Source: Geodermatophilaceae bacterium NBWT11 (GTDB lineage: Bacteria; Actinomycetota; Actinomycetes; Mycobacteriales; Geodermatophilaceae). From it: 64,000 nucleotides of DNA. The notes below the pieces were generated by a model. The model was not told the origin of the DNA. It ran no database searches and saw nothing but the letters and a program-made list of their open reading frames with translations. The first letter of the stretch is position 1; each line of letters opens with the position of its first letter. The stretch is from contig CP043652.1 in the NCBI GenBank assembly GCA_014218215.1, positions 1,302,001-1,366,000 of the forward strand. The letters run 5' to 3'. Of this stretch, positions 8,272 through 15,824 are shown piece by piece. Position numbers and translations under genes: made by a program.

Positions 8272-8658
8272 ATGGCCCGCATGGACTCATCGACGGTCGA
8301 GACCCGACTCACCCAGGTGCTCGCCGGCTGGGCGGCGGCCTCGGTGGTCGTCGGAGCCGCGTTGTCGATCGACCCGTGCACCCGCGGGTTCGGCCGGCAG
8401 ACCGCTGCCTGGGGCGCGGTCGACGGCCTCATCGCCGGCGTGGGCGCGCGCAACCGGACCCGCCGCGGGCCCACCGACCCGGCCCGCCTGCGGAAGGTCC
8501 TGCTGGTCAACGCCGGTCTCGACGTCGGCTACCTCGCGCTCGGGGCGGCCCTGCTGCGCACGACGCGTTGGCGTGGGGACGGCGCGGCGGTGGTCGTCCA
8601 GGGCGCGTTCCTGCTCGTCCTGGACGCCACCGCCGCCTCAGCCCTCAGAGGCGACTGA
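8272..8658 (+). CDS. Small four-helix membrane protein
   Basis: A 128-residue protein with four predicted hydrophobic segments: VLAGWAAASVVVGAALSI, WGAVDGLIAGVGA, LLVNAGLDVGYLALGAALL and VVVQGAFLLVLDATAASAL. Conserved-looking polar residues (N and D) sit in the third helix (NAGLD). Actinobacterial proteins of this layout are annotated only as DUF or hypothetical membrane proteins. ATG at 8272 or 8281 could start it. It overlaps the 3' end of the convergent DUF885 gene by 14 bases. Confidence 0.65.
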   Translation: MARMDSSTVETRLTQVLAGWAAASVVVGAALSIDPCTRGFGRQTAAWGAVDGLIAGVGARNRTRRGPTDPARLRKVLLVNAGLDVGYLALGAALLRTTRWRGDGAAVVVQGAFLLVLDATAASALRGD

Positions 8659-10336
8659 GCTCGTCGGCGAGGTCGTCCAGGCCGAGCGACCCCTGCGACA
8701 GCGCCGCCATGTGCCAGGCCTTGAGGTCGAAGTCGGCCCCGCGGGCGGCCTGCGCGGCGGCCCGGCCCTCGAGCCAGGCCCGCTCCCCCAGCTTGTAGCT
8801 GATCGCCTGCCCGGGCATGCCCAGGTAGCGCACGAGCTCGCTGTCCAGGAAGGCTGCGTCCCGGCCACAGTACTCACCGAAGAACGCCCGTGCCAGCTCC
8901 GGGGTCCAGGGCTGGCCGCGGTGCTCGGTGAGCGCGCCGTCGGCGTCCTCGGGGATCGGCAGCTCCAGGTGCATGCCGATGTCCACGACCACCCGGACCG
9001 CGCGCATCTGCTGGGCGTCCAGGTAGCCCAGCCGGGCGCCGGGGTCGGTGAGGAAGCCGAGCTCGTCCATCAGGCGCTCGGCGTAGAGGGCCCAGCCCTC
9101 GAGGTTGGCGCTCACCCCGCCGACCGCGGTCTGGTAGGTCGAGAGGTCCTTGGCGACGTACGTCCACTGCGCCAGCTGGAGGTGGTGGCCGGGGACGCCC
9201 TCGTGGTACCAGGTCGAGACCAGGTCCCAGAGCGGGAAACGGTCCTTGCCCAGCGTGGGGAGCCAGGTGCGGCCGGGCCGGGAGAAGTCCAGCGAGGGCC
9301 GGCTGTAGTACGGCGCGGCGGCGCTGCCCGGCGGGGCGATCATCGCCTCGACCCGCTTGATCGGCTCGGCGATGTCGAAGTGCGTGCCGTCCAGGGCGAC
9401 CATCGCCTCGTCCATCATCTGCTGCAGCCGCTCGCGGATGGCCTCGACGCCCTCCACGGCCTCCCCGTGCTCGCCCAGCCAGCGCATCGCCTCCATGGGC
9501 GTGGACCCGGGCAGCACCTGCTCGGCCGCGGCCCGCTGCTCCTCACGGATCCGCAGGTGCTCGGCCCAACCCCAGGCGTAGGCGTCCTCCAGGCCGGTGC
9601 CGGCACCCAGGTCGCTGCCGTTCCACCGGCGGGCGAAGCGGGCGTACCGCTCCCGGCCGACGGCGTCCGGGGTGCCCTGGGCCTGGGGCAGGTAGACGTC
9701 CCGCAGGAAGTCGCGGACGTCGGCCACCGCACCGTCCGCCGCGGCGGCAGCGGCGTCCAGCTCGGCGCGCAGCTCGGCCGGACCGTCGGCGACGAGCCCG
9801 GCGAAGTACGGCCCGGACAGCCACTCGCCCAGCTGGCCGACGACGGTCTCCACCTGCCGCGGGGCGGCGAACAGGCCGCGGGAGGCGCCCTCGGTGAGGG
9901 CCTCGAGGTAGCCGCGGTACGCCCCGGGCACCCGGGCCATCCGGCGGCCCAGCACGGCCCAGTCCTCGGTGCTCGCCAGCGGCATCATCGAGAACACCTG
10001 GCGGACCGAGTGCACCGGGGAGAACAGGTTGGACAGGTCCCGCAGACCCTCGTCCGCCTCGTGCACGTCGAGGGCGGCGCCCAAGCGCTCACGCAGCAGG
10101 CGGGCGCAGCGGAACTCGACCGGGTCGTCGGCCAGCGCGGGGTCGGCGGCCAGCACCCGGTCCAGCTCGGCGAGGGTGTCCCGGACCAGCTGGGCCTCGG
10201 CCTCGAGACCGGCCGGGGAGTACGTGGGCAGCCGGTCGTCACCGGGGCGGGTGCCCAGCGCGGTGGCGGTGATCGGGTCGAGGTCGCAGAGGGCGTCGAC
10301 GTAGGCGTCGGCGACCTGTCGGGGGGTCGTGTTCAT
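8645..10336 (-). CDS. DUF885 family metallopeptidase-like protein
   Basis: A 563-residue DUF885 protein. The likely zinc site is a variant gluzincin-like motif, STWYHEGVPGHHLQLA, with a downstream EGWALYAERLM supplying the second acidic residue; the C-terminal YKLGERAWLEGR is also typical. DUF885 proteins behave as carboxypeptidase-like metalloenzymes, but the substrate is not known. No signal peptide is visible, so it is cytoplasmic. Its ATG overlaps the stop of the nitrobindin gene (ATGA at 10333-10336), making it the last gene of a three-gene operon. Confidence 0.85.
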   Translation of the reverse strand: MNTTPRQVADAYVDALCDLDPITATALGTRPGDDRLPTYSPAGLEAEAQLVRDTLAELDRVLAADPALADDPVEFRCARLLRERLGAALDVHEADEGLRDLSNLFSPVHSVRQVFSMMPLASTEDWAVLGRRMARVPGAYRGYLEALTEGASRGLFAAPRQVETVVGQLGEWLSGPYFAGLVADGPAELRAELDAAAAAADGAVADVRDFLRDVYLPQAQGTPDAVGRERYARFARRWNGSDLGAGTGLEDAYAWGWAEHLRIREEQRAAAEQVLPGSTPMEAMRWLGEHGEAVEGVEAIRERLQQMMDEAMVALDGTHFDIAEPIKRVEAMIAPPGSAAAPYYSRPSLDFSRPGRTWLPTLGKDRFPLWDLVSTWYHEGVPGHHLQLAQWTYVAKDLSTYQTAVGGVSANLEGWALYAERLMDELGFLTDPGARLGYLDAQQMRAVRVVVDIGMHLELPIPEDADGALTEHRGQPWTPELARAFFGEYCGRDAAFLDSELVRYLGMPGQAISYKLGERAWLEGRAAAQAARGADFDLKAWHMAALSQGSLGLDDLADELSRL

Positions 10337-10905
10337 CGGATCCTCTCCAGGCGTGCCGACATCACCGGGCGCAGCTGGCCGTCGTCCCCGGCGCGGTCGA
10401 CGGCGTACATCAGCGCGCCCTCGACGATGCCGTAGAGCCGGGCCGCCTTGGTGACGTCGGGGTGGTCGGGGGTGCGGGCCAGCACGTCGCTGGCCAGCTC
10501 CCAGCTGGTGGTGGTGCGGGCGGTGCCGACGTAGATCTCGACGAGGCCCTCGGGGTGGGCCACGAGCAGCTCGACCTCGTCGTCCCCGCGGGGCCGCCAG
10601 AACCCGGACTCCCGGACGTCGGGGCCGGCGACGGTGCCGTCCTCGGCGATCCGCCAGGTGCGGGACTCGTAGGACAGGAAGTCCCGGCCGTCGTGGGCGA
10701 AGCGCACCCACTGGCCGAACCGGTGGTCGCCCTGCGTGCCGGCCGCCTGGCCCTCGCCGTGCCACTCCCCCAGCAGCGGCAGCACCGACAGCAGCTCGTG
10801 GGCCACCTCGGGGCCGGTGCGCACGTCGGTGGTGTCCACGACGGGCAGCTCGGTGGGACCGGAGACGGGCTGCTCGGGCAGCCCGGCCGGGGTCGGGTTC
10901 GTCAT
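10333..10905 (-). CDS. Nitrobindin-like heme-binding beta-barrel (FABP/DUF1794)
   Basis: A 190-residue protein of the FABP-like nitrobindin family. The N-terminal LLGEWHGEGQ matches the family GxWxGxG signature, and the alternating strands (FGQWVRFAHDGRDFLSYESRTW; EIYVGTARTTTSWELAS) fit a ten-stranded barrel. Family members bind ferric heme and scavenge peroxynitrite or nitric oxide; the axial His near the C-terminus is not obvious here, so heme binding is inferred. It corresponds by position to Rv0813c. Both ends overlap neighbours by 4 bases, showing a tightly coupled operon with the 37-residue peptide before it and DUF885 after it. Confidence 0.8.
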   Translation of the reverse strand: MTNPTPAGLPEQPVSGPTELPVVDTTDVRTGPEVAHELLSVLPLLGEWHGEGQAAGTQGDHRFGQWVRFAHDGRDFLSYESRTWRIAEDGTVAGPDVRESGFWRPRGDDEVELLVAHPEGLVEIYVGTARTTTSWELASDVLARTPDHPDVTKAARLYGIVEGALMYAVDRAGDDGQLRPVMSARLERIR

Positions 10906-11015
10906 CGGGGGCGTTCCGTCCTCTCGTGGCGGGTGAGTCGCAGGGCACCGGCGGCGCACGCCAGCGCGGCCAGCACGGTGAGGGCGACGAGCACCCAGGC
11001 AGTGACCAGACCCAT
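10902..11015 (-). CDS. 37-residue membrane peptide heading the nitrobindin operon
   Basis: ATG at 11015-11013 opens a frame for MGLVTAWVLVALTVLAAL... ending RHERTERPR, one hydrophobic helix of about 22 residues with a basic cytoplasmic tail. Its TGA overlaps the ATG of the nitrobindin gene (10902-10905), the same ATGA coupling used between nitrobindin and DUF885. That architecture and the clean helix argue for a real small protein. No family is known to me. Confidence 0.55.
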   Translation of the reverse strand: MGLVTAWVLVALTVLAALACAAGALRLTRHERTERPR

Positions 11016-11036
11016 GCCCGCCACGGTAACGAGCCC

Positions 11037-11969
11037 TCAGGCCGCGCCCACCCGGGCCGTCGCGACCGTCACCCGGCAGACCTCGTCCCAGGGGGTCGGC
11101 TCGATCCCGAGCACCGTGGTGGTCTCCGCGCCGTCGACGGTGAAGTCGGCGTCCCACTGGTGTCGGATCGCGGTGATCTCCCGCATCTGGGGGACGACGA
11201 GGCCCATCGCGGTGAGCACCGGCCACGGGATGCCCGAGACCCGGGCCGGCCGTGCGCCCATCGCGGCAGCCAGGTCGGTGAGCGCCCGCCGCTGGCTGCG
11301 GGCCGGGGTGGACGGCACGATCCACGGCCGTCCCCAGGCCCGCTCGTCGGTGCCCAGCACCGCCATCGAGGCACCGACGTCGGGCAGGTACGCCCAGCTG
11401 TGCAGCACGTCCGGGTCACCGACCACCCAGGCCCGCCTCCCGGCCCGCAGCCCGGCCAGCTGACGCACCAGGTGCGAGTGCGCCGGGGGCACCGTCGGCC
11501 CGACGAAGTCCGACGCCCGCGCCTCGGTGACCCGCACCCGGCCGGCCTCGTGCGCGGCTGCCATGTCGGTCCACACCCGGGTTCGCACCCGGCCCTTCAC
11601 GTCGGTGGCGGCCAGCGGGCTGTGCGCGGTCATCGGCCCGGTCGGGCGGCCGTGCACGTAGAGGTTGCCCATCGCGACGAGCACGGCTCCGGTCTGCTCG
11701 GCCGCACCCAGCAACGCCGCCGCCAGCGGGGGCCAGTCGGTGGCCCAGCGGTGGTACTCCGGGTTCACCGCGTTGTAGAGCGCGTCGGCACCCCGGGCGG
11801 CTGCGGCGATCGCGGCGGCGTCGGTCGCGTCGACGGCGACGTGCTCGACGTCGGCCGTCGACGTCCCGCCGCTGCGGGAGAGCACCCGCACCTCGTGCCC
11901 GGCCCGCAGCAGCGCCTCCGCCGTCGCCGTCCCGACCGGTCCCTTGCCCACGATCACGTGTCGTCCCAC
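11037..11969 (-). CDS. NAD-dependent epimerase/dehydratase-like protein
   Basis: A 310-residue extended-SDR protein. The N-terminus HVIVGKGPVGTATAEALL is a Rossmann fold with GxGxxG-like GKGPVG. The usual YxxxK is absent; after AMGNLYVHG the catalytic pair is not seen, as in atypical SDRs of the NmrA/SDR type. The substrate is unknown. It is divergent from a TetR regulator whose two palindromic operators lie in the intergenic region, so it is probably that regulator's target. Confidence 0.8.
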   Translation of the reverse strand: MGRHVIVGKGPVGTATAEALLRAGHEVRVLSRSGGTSTADVEHVAVDATDAAAIAAAARGADALYNAVNPEYHRWATDWPPLAAALLGAAEQTGAVLVAMGNLYVHGRPTGPMTAHSPLAATDVKGRVRTRVWTDMAAAHEAGRVRVTEARASDFVGPTVPPAHSHLVRQLAGLRAGRRAWVVGDPDVLHSWAYLPDVGASMAVLGTDERAWGRPWIVPSTPARSQRRALTDLAAAMGARPARVSGIPWPVLTAMGLVVPQMREITAIRHQWDADFTVDGAETTTVLGIEPTPWDEVCRVTVATARVGAA

Positions 11970-11990
11970 GACTGCTCCTCAGCTCGGTGC

Positions 11991-12005
11991 GAGAGCACTG
12001 CTCTC
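11991..12005. promoter_or_regulatory. Palindromic operator 1 (epimerase side)
   Basis: GAGAGCA-C-TGCTCTC is a perfect 7-bp inverted repeat around a central C, 22 bases upstream of the epimerase start. With the related site at 12044-12058 it flanks the divergent promoters; the centres are 53 bp apart, five helical turns. It is a good candidate for binding by the TetR protein encoded at 12087. Confidence 0.65.
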
Positions 12006-12043
12006 GCTGCATGGGGAGCCTGGTCCGCTGCACGTCCCTTGTC

Positions 12044-12058
12044 AAGAGCGGTGCTCTC
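12044..12058. promoter_or_regulatory. Palindromic operator 2 (tetR side)
   Basis: AAGAGC-GGT-GCTCTC repeats the half-site of operator 1 with one mismatch. A TTGTCA at 12039-12044, a plausible -35 for tetR, overlaps its left edge, so binding would block tetR transcription (autorepression). This is inference from sequence. Confidence 0.6.
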
Positions 12059-12086
12059 GTCGCAGATCGCTGCTAACGTCCGCTGC

Positions 12087-12764
12087 ATGGTGAGCACCGC
12101 CCGGGAACGCGCCCGCGTCGCGTTGACCGAGGAGATCCTCGAGGCGGCGCGCGGCCAACTGGGCACCGTCGGCGCCGCCGCGCTGTCGCTGCGCGCGGTC
12201 GCCCGGGAGCTGGGGATGGCCTCCTCGGCGGTCTACCGGTACTTCCCCAGCCGGGACGACCTGCTCACCCGGCTCATCACCGAGTCCTACGACGCGCTGG
12301 GCGCAGCTGCCGAGGAGGCCGACGACCCCGCGGCGTCCCCCCGGGCCCGCTGGCACGCCGTCTGCGCCGCCGTCCGCACCTGGGCCGTGGCCCACCCGCA
12401 CGAGTACGCCTTGCTCTACGGCTCGCCGGTCCCCGGGTACGTCGCCCCGCAGGACACGGTGCCGGCCGCGGTGCGGGTGGGCGTCGTCCTGGGCCGGGTG
12501 CTGGGCGACGCCGCCCGGGCCGGCCTGCTGCCTCCCGCGGCGGGGGCGCCGCCGCACCTGGTCACCGCCGACGCGGCCACCGTGCTGGGCGGCGAGCACC
12601 CATCCCTGGACGACGCCGTCCGCGCTCGGGCCCTGCTCACCTGGAGTTCGCTCTACGGGCTGGTCGGCTTCGAGCTGTTCGGCCACTTCGTCAACTCGGT
12701 CGCCGACGCCGATGCCTTCTTCACCGCCCAGGTCGACGTCCTCGCCGACCTCCTGGGGCTCTGA
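12087..12764 (+). CDS. TetR family transcriptional regulator
   Basis: A 225-residue regulator. The N-terminal helix-turn-helix is clear: AALSLRAVARELGMASSAVYRYFPSRDDLL, the standard TetR HTH followed by the YRYFPSRDDLL recognition and hinge. The C-terminal half (ARWHAVCAAVRTWAVAHPHEYALLYG...) matches the WHG-type ligand domain common in actinobacterial TetRs. The inducer is unknown. It is divergent from the epimerase, with two palindromes between; self-regulation and control of the epimerase are likely. Confidence 0.9.
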   Translation: MVSTARERARVALTEEILEAARGQLGTVGAAALSLRAVARELGMASSAVYRYFPSRDDLLTRLITESYDALGAAAEEADDPAASPRARWHAVCAAVRTWAVAHPHEYALLYGSPVPGYVAPQDTVPAAVRVGVVLGRVLGDAARAGLLPPAAGAPPHLVTADAATVLGGEHPSLDDAVRARALLTWSSLYGLVGFELFGHFVNSVADADAFFTAQVDVLADLLGL

Positions 12765-12777
12765 CCCGGACGCACGA

Positions 12778-12808
12778 GAGCCCGCCCCCACCACGTGGGG
12801 ACGGGCTC
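12778..12808. terminator. Bidirectional terminator between tetR and sseC
   Basis: A hairpin with outer arms GAGCCCG / CGGGCTC and inner CCCCAC / GTGGGG lies between the stop of tetR (12764) and the convergent DUF1416 gene (12821). There is no T-tract, as is common for high-GC terminators. Confidence 0.6.
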
Positions 12809-12820
12809 AGGTGAGGTGCT

Positions 12821-13114
12821 TCAGGCGATGGCGAGGGTGGTCTCGTTCAGGCCGACCTCGGCCGACAGCACCCGCTCGGCCTTGCCGACGCGGGCCAGCG
12901 AGCGGAGCTTCCAGTCACCGGGGGCGGCGAAGAAGCGGAACTCGCCCTCGGGGCTGGTGACGACCTCGGCGGTGAACTCGTCGGTCGAGTCCAGCAGCCG
13001 GACGTAGGCGCCGGCGACGGGGTTGCCGTCGTGCCAGACCTGGCCCTGGATGACCGTCTGGGTGGTGAGGTCGACCCCGGCCAGGGAGCCGCCCTGCTTC
13101 GGCGCGGAGCACAT
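12821..13114 (-). CDS. DUF1416 protein (SseC-like)
   Basis: A 97-residue protein starting MCSAPKQGGSLAGVDL. The body is a transthyretin/carboxypeptidase-regulatory-like beta sandwich (VIQGQVWHDGNPVAGAYVRLLDS ... GEFRFFAAPGDWKLR, abbreviated here). DUF1416 genes sit directly after the thiosulfate sulfurtransferase in actinobacteria (SseC in M. tuberculosis, Rv0814c) and are assumed to act in sulfur metabolism, though the reaction is unknown. Only 2 bases separate it from the sulfurtransferase stop, so it is the last gene of the Cys-leader operon. Confidence 0.88.
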   Translation of the reverse strand: MCSAPKQGGSLAGVDLTTQTVIQGQVWHDGNPVAGAYVRLLDSTDEFTAEVVTSPEGEFRFFAAPGDWKLRSLARVGKAERVLSAEVGLNETTLAIA

Positions 13115-13116
13115 CG

Positions 13117-13950
13117 TCAGGCGCCCTTGGCGATCGGGACGCCGACGAGGGAGCCGTACTCGGTCCACGAGCCGTCGTAGTTCTTCACGTCGCTGTGGCC
13201 CAGCAGCTCGCGCAGCACGAACCAGGTGTGGCTCGAGCGCTCGCCGATGCGGCAGTAGGCGATGGTCGACTTGCCGTCGTCGAGGCCGGCGTCGGCGTAG
13301 AGCTTCGCGAGCTCCTCGTCGCTCTTGAAGGTGCCGTCCTCGTTCGCGGCCTTGCTCCACGGCACGTTGACCGCCGAGGGGATGTGGCCGGGACGCTGGG
13401 CGCCCTCCTGCGGCAGGTGCGCGGGGGCCACGAGCTTGCCGGCGAACTCGTCGGGGCTGCGCACGTCGACCAGGTTCTTGGTGTCGATCGCGGCCACGAC
13501 CTCGTCGCGGAAGGCACGGATGGAGGTGTCGGGCTCGGCGGCCTGGTACTGGGTGGCCGGACGGCTCACGGTGTCCGAGGAGAGCGGACGGCCGTCGAGC
13601 TCCCACTTCTTGCGACCGCCGTCGACCAGCTTGACGTCGCGGTGGCCGTAGACCTTGAAGTACCAGTACGCGTAGGCGGCGAACCAGTTGTTGTTGCCGC
13701 CGTAGAGGACGACGGTGTCCTCGTTGCTGATGCCCTTGGCGCTCAGCAGCGCGGAGAAGCCCTCGCGGTCGACGAAGTCACGGGACTCGGCGTCCTGCAG
13801 GTCGGTCTTCCAGTCGAGCTTGACGGCGCCCTTGAGGTGGCCCCCGTCGTAGGCGGCGGTGTCCTCGTCGACCTCGACGAAGACGAGGCCGGCGTCGCCC
13901 AGGTGCTCCTGGGCCCAGTCGGTGCTGACGAGCACGTCGGTGCGGCTCAT
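13117..13950 (-). CDS. sseA: Thiosulfate/3-mercaptopyruvate sulfurtransferase (rhodanese)
   Basis: A 277-residue tandem-rhodanese protein. The N-terminal inactive domain spans roughly residues 8-130. The C-terminal domain carries the active-site loop AYCRIGERSSHTW; its cysteine takes the persulfide, and CRIGERS is the thiosulfate-type loop of the CysA/SseA family. It transfers sulfur from thiosulfate or mercaptopyruvate to acceptors in the cytosol. Position and partners match Rv0815c (CysA2). Upstream in the same transcript are DUF4395 and a cysteine-rich leader peptide, which suggests regulation by cysteine supply. Confidence 0.92.
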   Translation of the reverse strand: MSRTDVLVSTDWAQEHLGDAGLVFVEVDEDTAAYDGGHLKGAVKLDWKTDLQDAESRDFVDREGFSALLSAKGISNEDTVVLYGGNNNWFAAYAYWYFKVYGHRDVKLVDGGRKKWELDGRPLSSDTVSRPATQYQAAEPDTSIRAFRDEVVAAIDTKNLVDVRSPDEFAGKLVAPAHLPQEGAQRPGHIPSAVNVPWSKAANEDGTFKSDEELAKLYADAGLDDGKSTIAYCRIGERSSHTWFVLRELLGHSDVKNYDGSWTEYGSLVGVPIAKGA

Positions 13951-14004
13951 GGGTGTTCCTCCTGTGTGTGCGGTCTGGGGGGGGTGCGGATCGAGCGGTG
14001 CAGG

Positions 14005-14457
14005 TCAGGCGGTGCGCGCGCGACGGGCGAGCAGGTACAGCTCGCAGCCGAGACAGAACCCGACGGCGGCGTTGAGGAGGGCGGCCACGAGGGCCAGCCC
14101 GGTGGCGACGAACCCGACGAGGGGGGCGCCGGCGAGGAGGCCGACGGTGCCCACGAGGGCGAAGCCGAAGCCGACGAGCTGGGCGAACCGCGGCGGGGCC
14201 TCGGCCTCCCGCTCGCGGACCGGCCCCAGTCGCGGGGCGACCAGGGTGCGGAAGAGCACGCCGTACGGGGCGTACCGCAGCCCGGCGAACGCGCCGACGG
14301 CGAAGACGACGGCCTGGACGGCGAGGAGCCAGCCGCTGCCGGTCAGCAGTACGACGGCGAGCACGACGGTGGTGACCCAGGCGCCGAAGCGCGGGCCGCG
14401 GACGTCGACCACCGGCGTCCGGGTGGCGGACGCAGGGGGGTGCAGCGGGGGTGTCAC
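14005..14457 (-). CDS. DUF4395 membrane protein
   Basis: A 150-residue protein with three to four membrane helices. The family signature FGAWVTTVVLAVVLLTGS, the central RYAPYGVLFRTLVAPRLGP and the C-terminal NAAVGFCLGCELYLL are present. The FCLGC cysteine pair beside the last helix is characteristic of DUF4395 and suggests a redox or sulfur-relay role at the membrane. The gene lies between the Cys leader peptide and the sulfurtransferase, as in many actinobacteria. Confidence 0.88.
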   Translation of the reverse strand: MTPPLHPPASATRTPVVDVRGPRFGAWVTTVVLAVVLLTGSGWLLAVQAVVFAVGAFAGLRYAPYGVLFRTLVAPRLGPVREREAEAPPRFAQLVGFGFALVGTVGLLAGAPLVGFVATGLALVAALLNAAVGFCLGCELYLLARRARTA

Positions 14458-14509
14458 GGTGTGGGGCCTTCCGACGGCGGTCAGGGCGCGTCGAGGCGGG
14501 GTGTGCGCC

Positions 14510-14584
14510 TCAGGAGGCGCGACACAGGCAGCTGCCCAGGCGGCACAGGTCCACTGTGCGTCGCCGAGTCAGCAGGGTGCCCAC
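14510..14584 (-). CDS. Cysteine-rich leader peptide (attenuator uORF)
   Basis: A 24-residue peptide read from GTG at 14584-14582, beginning MGTLLTRRRTVDLCRLGSCL and ending CRAS. The TRRRxVDLCR core followed by clustered cysteines is the family of putative leader peptides found before sulfur genes in actinobacteria; in mycobacteria such uORFs sense cysteine through ribosome stalling. Its stop is 52 bases before DUF4395. A TACCCT -10 element 6 bases upstream of the GTG means the mRNA is probably leaderless. It was found by direct reading, as it is too short for most gene callers. Confidence 0.85.
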   Translation of the reverse strand: MGTLLTRRRTVDLCRLGSCLCRAS

Positions 14585-14590
14585 GGCGCG

Positions 14591-14596
14591 AGGGTA
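14591..14596 (-). promoter_or_regulatory. -10 element of the leaderless sulfur operon
   Basis: TACCCT on the minus strand ends 6 bases before the GTG of the leader peptide. This spacing puts the transcription start at or next to the start codon. A -35 is not obvious. Confidence 0.5.
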
Positions 14597-14619
14597 GCAA
14601 CACCCGGGGCGGGGCGTGA

Positions 14620-15066
14620 TCACGAGGCCGGAGTGGCCGGGGCGTGCGCGTCCACCAGGGCGCGCAGCTCGTCGGGCCGGGGGGCGCCGCTGCTGCGGCC
14701 CAGGACCGTGCCGGCGCGGTCGAGGTAGAACAGCGTCGGGGTGCGCCGGACGTCCAGGGCGCGGACCGCCTCGAGCTGGCTCTCGGCGTCCACGTGGACG
14801 GCGGCCAGGCCCGGGTGGGTGGTCTGCAGCTGGGTCAGCCGGGCCTTCGTGGCCCGGCAGGGTGCGCAGAACGCGGTGGCGAACTGGACGACGGTGAGGT
14901 CGGCGTCCTCCGGGCGGACGCCCAGCGAGCGGAGCACGTCGGTCGTCGTGGTCACGTCGTCCTCCCCGGTCGCGCGGACGGCACCGCTGCGGCTGCGCAG
15001 CCACCAGGCTGCGACACCGGCCACCACGAGGGCGACCAGCAGCACGACTGCACCGGTCCCGTCCAC
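14620..15066 (-). CDS. Membrane-anchored thioredoxin-fold protein
   Basis: A 148-residue protein with an N-terminal membrane helix (GAVVLLVALVVAGVAAWWL) and a thioredoxin domain. The redox motif is FCAPCRATKARL, where classical thioredoxin has WCGPC. The cis-Pro segment, VRRTPTLFYLD, is present. It probably works as a disulfide reductase or oxidase at the membrane face. Position matches Rv0816c beside the sulfurtransferase. GTG start; 36 bases before the leader peptide, but the leader has its own -10. Confidence 0.85.
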   Translation of the reverse strand: MDGTGAVVLLVALVVAGVAAWWLRSRSGAVRATGEDDVTTTTDVLRSLGVRPEDADLTVVQFATAFCAPCRATKARLTQLQTTHPGLAAVHVDAESQLEAVRALDVRRTPTLFYLDRAGTVLGRSSGAPRPDELRALVDAHAPATPAS

Positions 15067-15103
15067 GCACCGCCCAACACGACCGAGCCGGTGGGGATTC
15101 CCG

Positions 15104-15790
15104 TCACTGCAGGACGACGTCGGTGGCCTCGACGGTGACGTCGACGCCGGTGTCGGTGGTCTCCAGCCCGGTGAGCTGCAGGCCGAAGGGCAGCGTGGGG
15201 ATCGTGTAGCGGAAGTCGAGCAGGTCCTGGGCGGCGTCGACCAGGAAGTCCGGGACGTCGATGCCGGCCCCGGACGCCTGCTGCACGTCGATGACGAGGT
15301 CCTGCCCGTCGAGGGCGACCGTCCCGGCCGCGGTGAGCCGGATCGACTGGCCGAGCACCTCGACGGTGCGGGTCACCCGCACACCGTCGCCCTCGCGGGT
15401 CAGCTCGACGTCCCCGTCGATCTGGGAGGCGACCAGGGCGTAGGTCAGGGACGCGCGCCCGTCGACCCGTTCGACCGGGATGGCCGACACCTCGCCGCCG
15501 ACCACGTCGGACAGCGGCACCTGGACGCCCTGGAGGGACACCTCGGCGCTGCCGCCCTCGGGCAGGCCCAGGTCGGCCGCGGTCAACCCCAGCCGGACGT
15601 CGGAGTACCGGCCCTCGACGGCCTGGGTGAGGAACGGGAACCCGGTGATGTCGACGTCGGGCTCGCCGGCCAGCTGGCCCTGCCGGGCGACCTGGGCGGC
15701 CACCTGGTCCTCGGCGACGACCACCCCGACCCGGTCGGCGGCCACGAGCAGGCCGAGCAGGACGAGGACGGTGATCAGCAGGCCCTTCAC
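15104..15790 (-). CDS. DUF2993 protein, LmeA-like
   Basis: A 228-residue DUF2993 protein with an N-terminal signal or anchor helix (GLLITVLVLLGLLVAADRV) and a long beta-rich lipid-binding-like body (DITGFPFLTQAVEGRYSDVRL, split here). In mycobacteria the neighbour of the thioredoxin/CysA2 locus, Rv0817c, is LmeA, a periplasmic phospholipid-binding protein needed for lipomannan elongation. The same position and family make an envelope-lipid role likely, though the host may lack mycobacterial lipomannan. Confidence 0.82.
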   Translation of the reverse strand: MKGLLITVLVLLGLLVAADRVGVVVAEDQVAAQVARQGQLAGEPDVDITGFPFLTQAVEGRYSDVRLGLTAADLGLPEGGSAEVSLQGVQVPLSDVVGGEVSAIPVERVDGRASLTYALVASQIDGDVELTREGDGVRVTRTVEVLGQSIRLTAAGTVALDGQDLVIDVQQASGAGIDVPDFLVDAAQDLLDFRYTIPTLPFGLQLTGLETTDTGVDVTVEATDVVLQ

Positions 15791-15824
15791 CGGGCCGATC
15801 CTCCCCGAGCCCCCGCCCGGGCGC

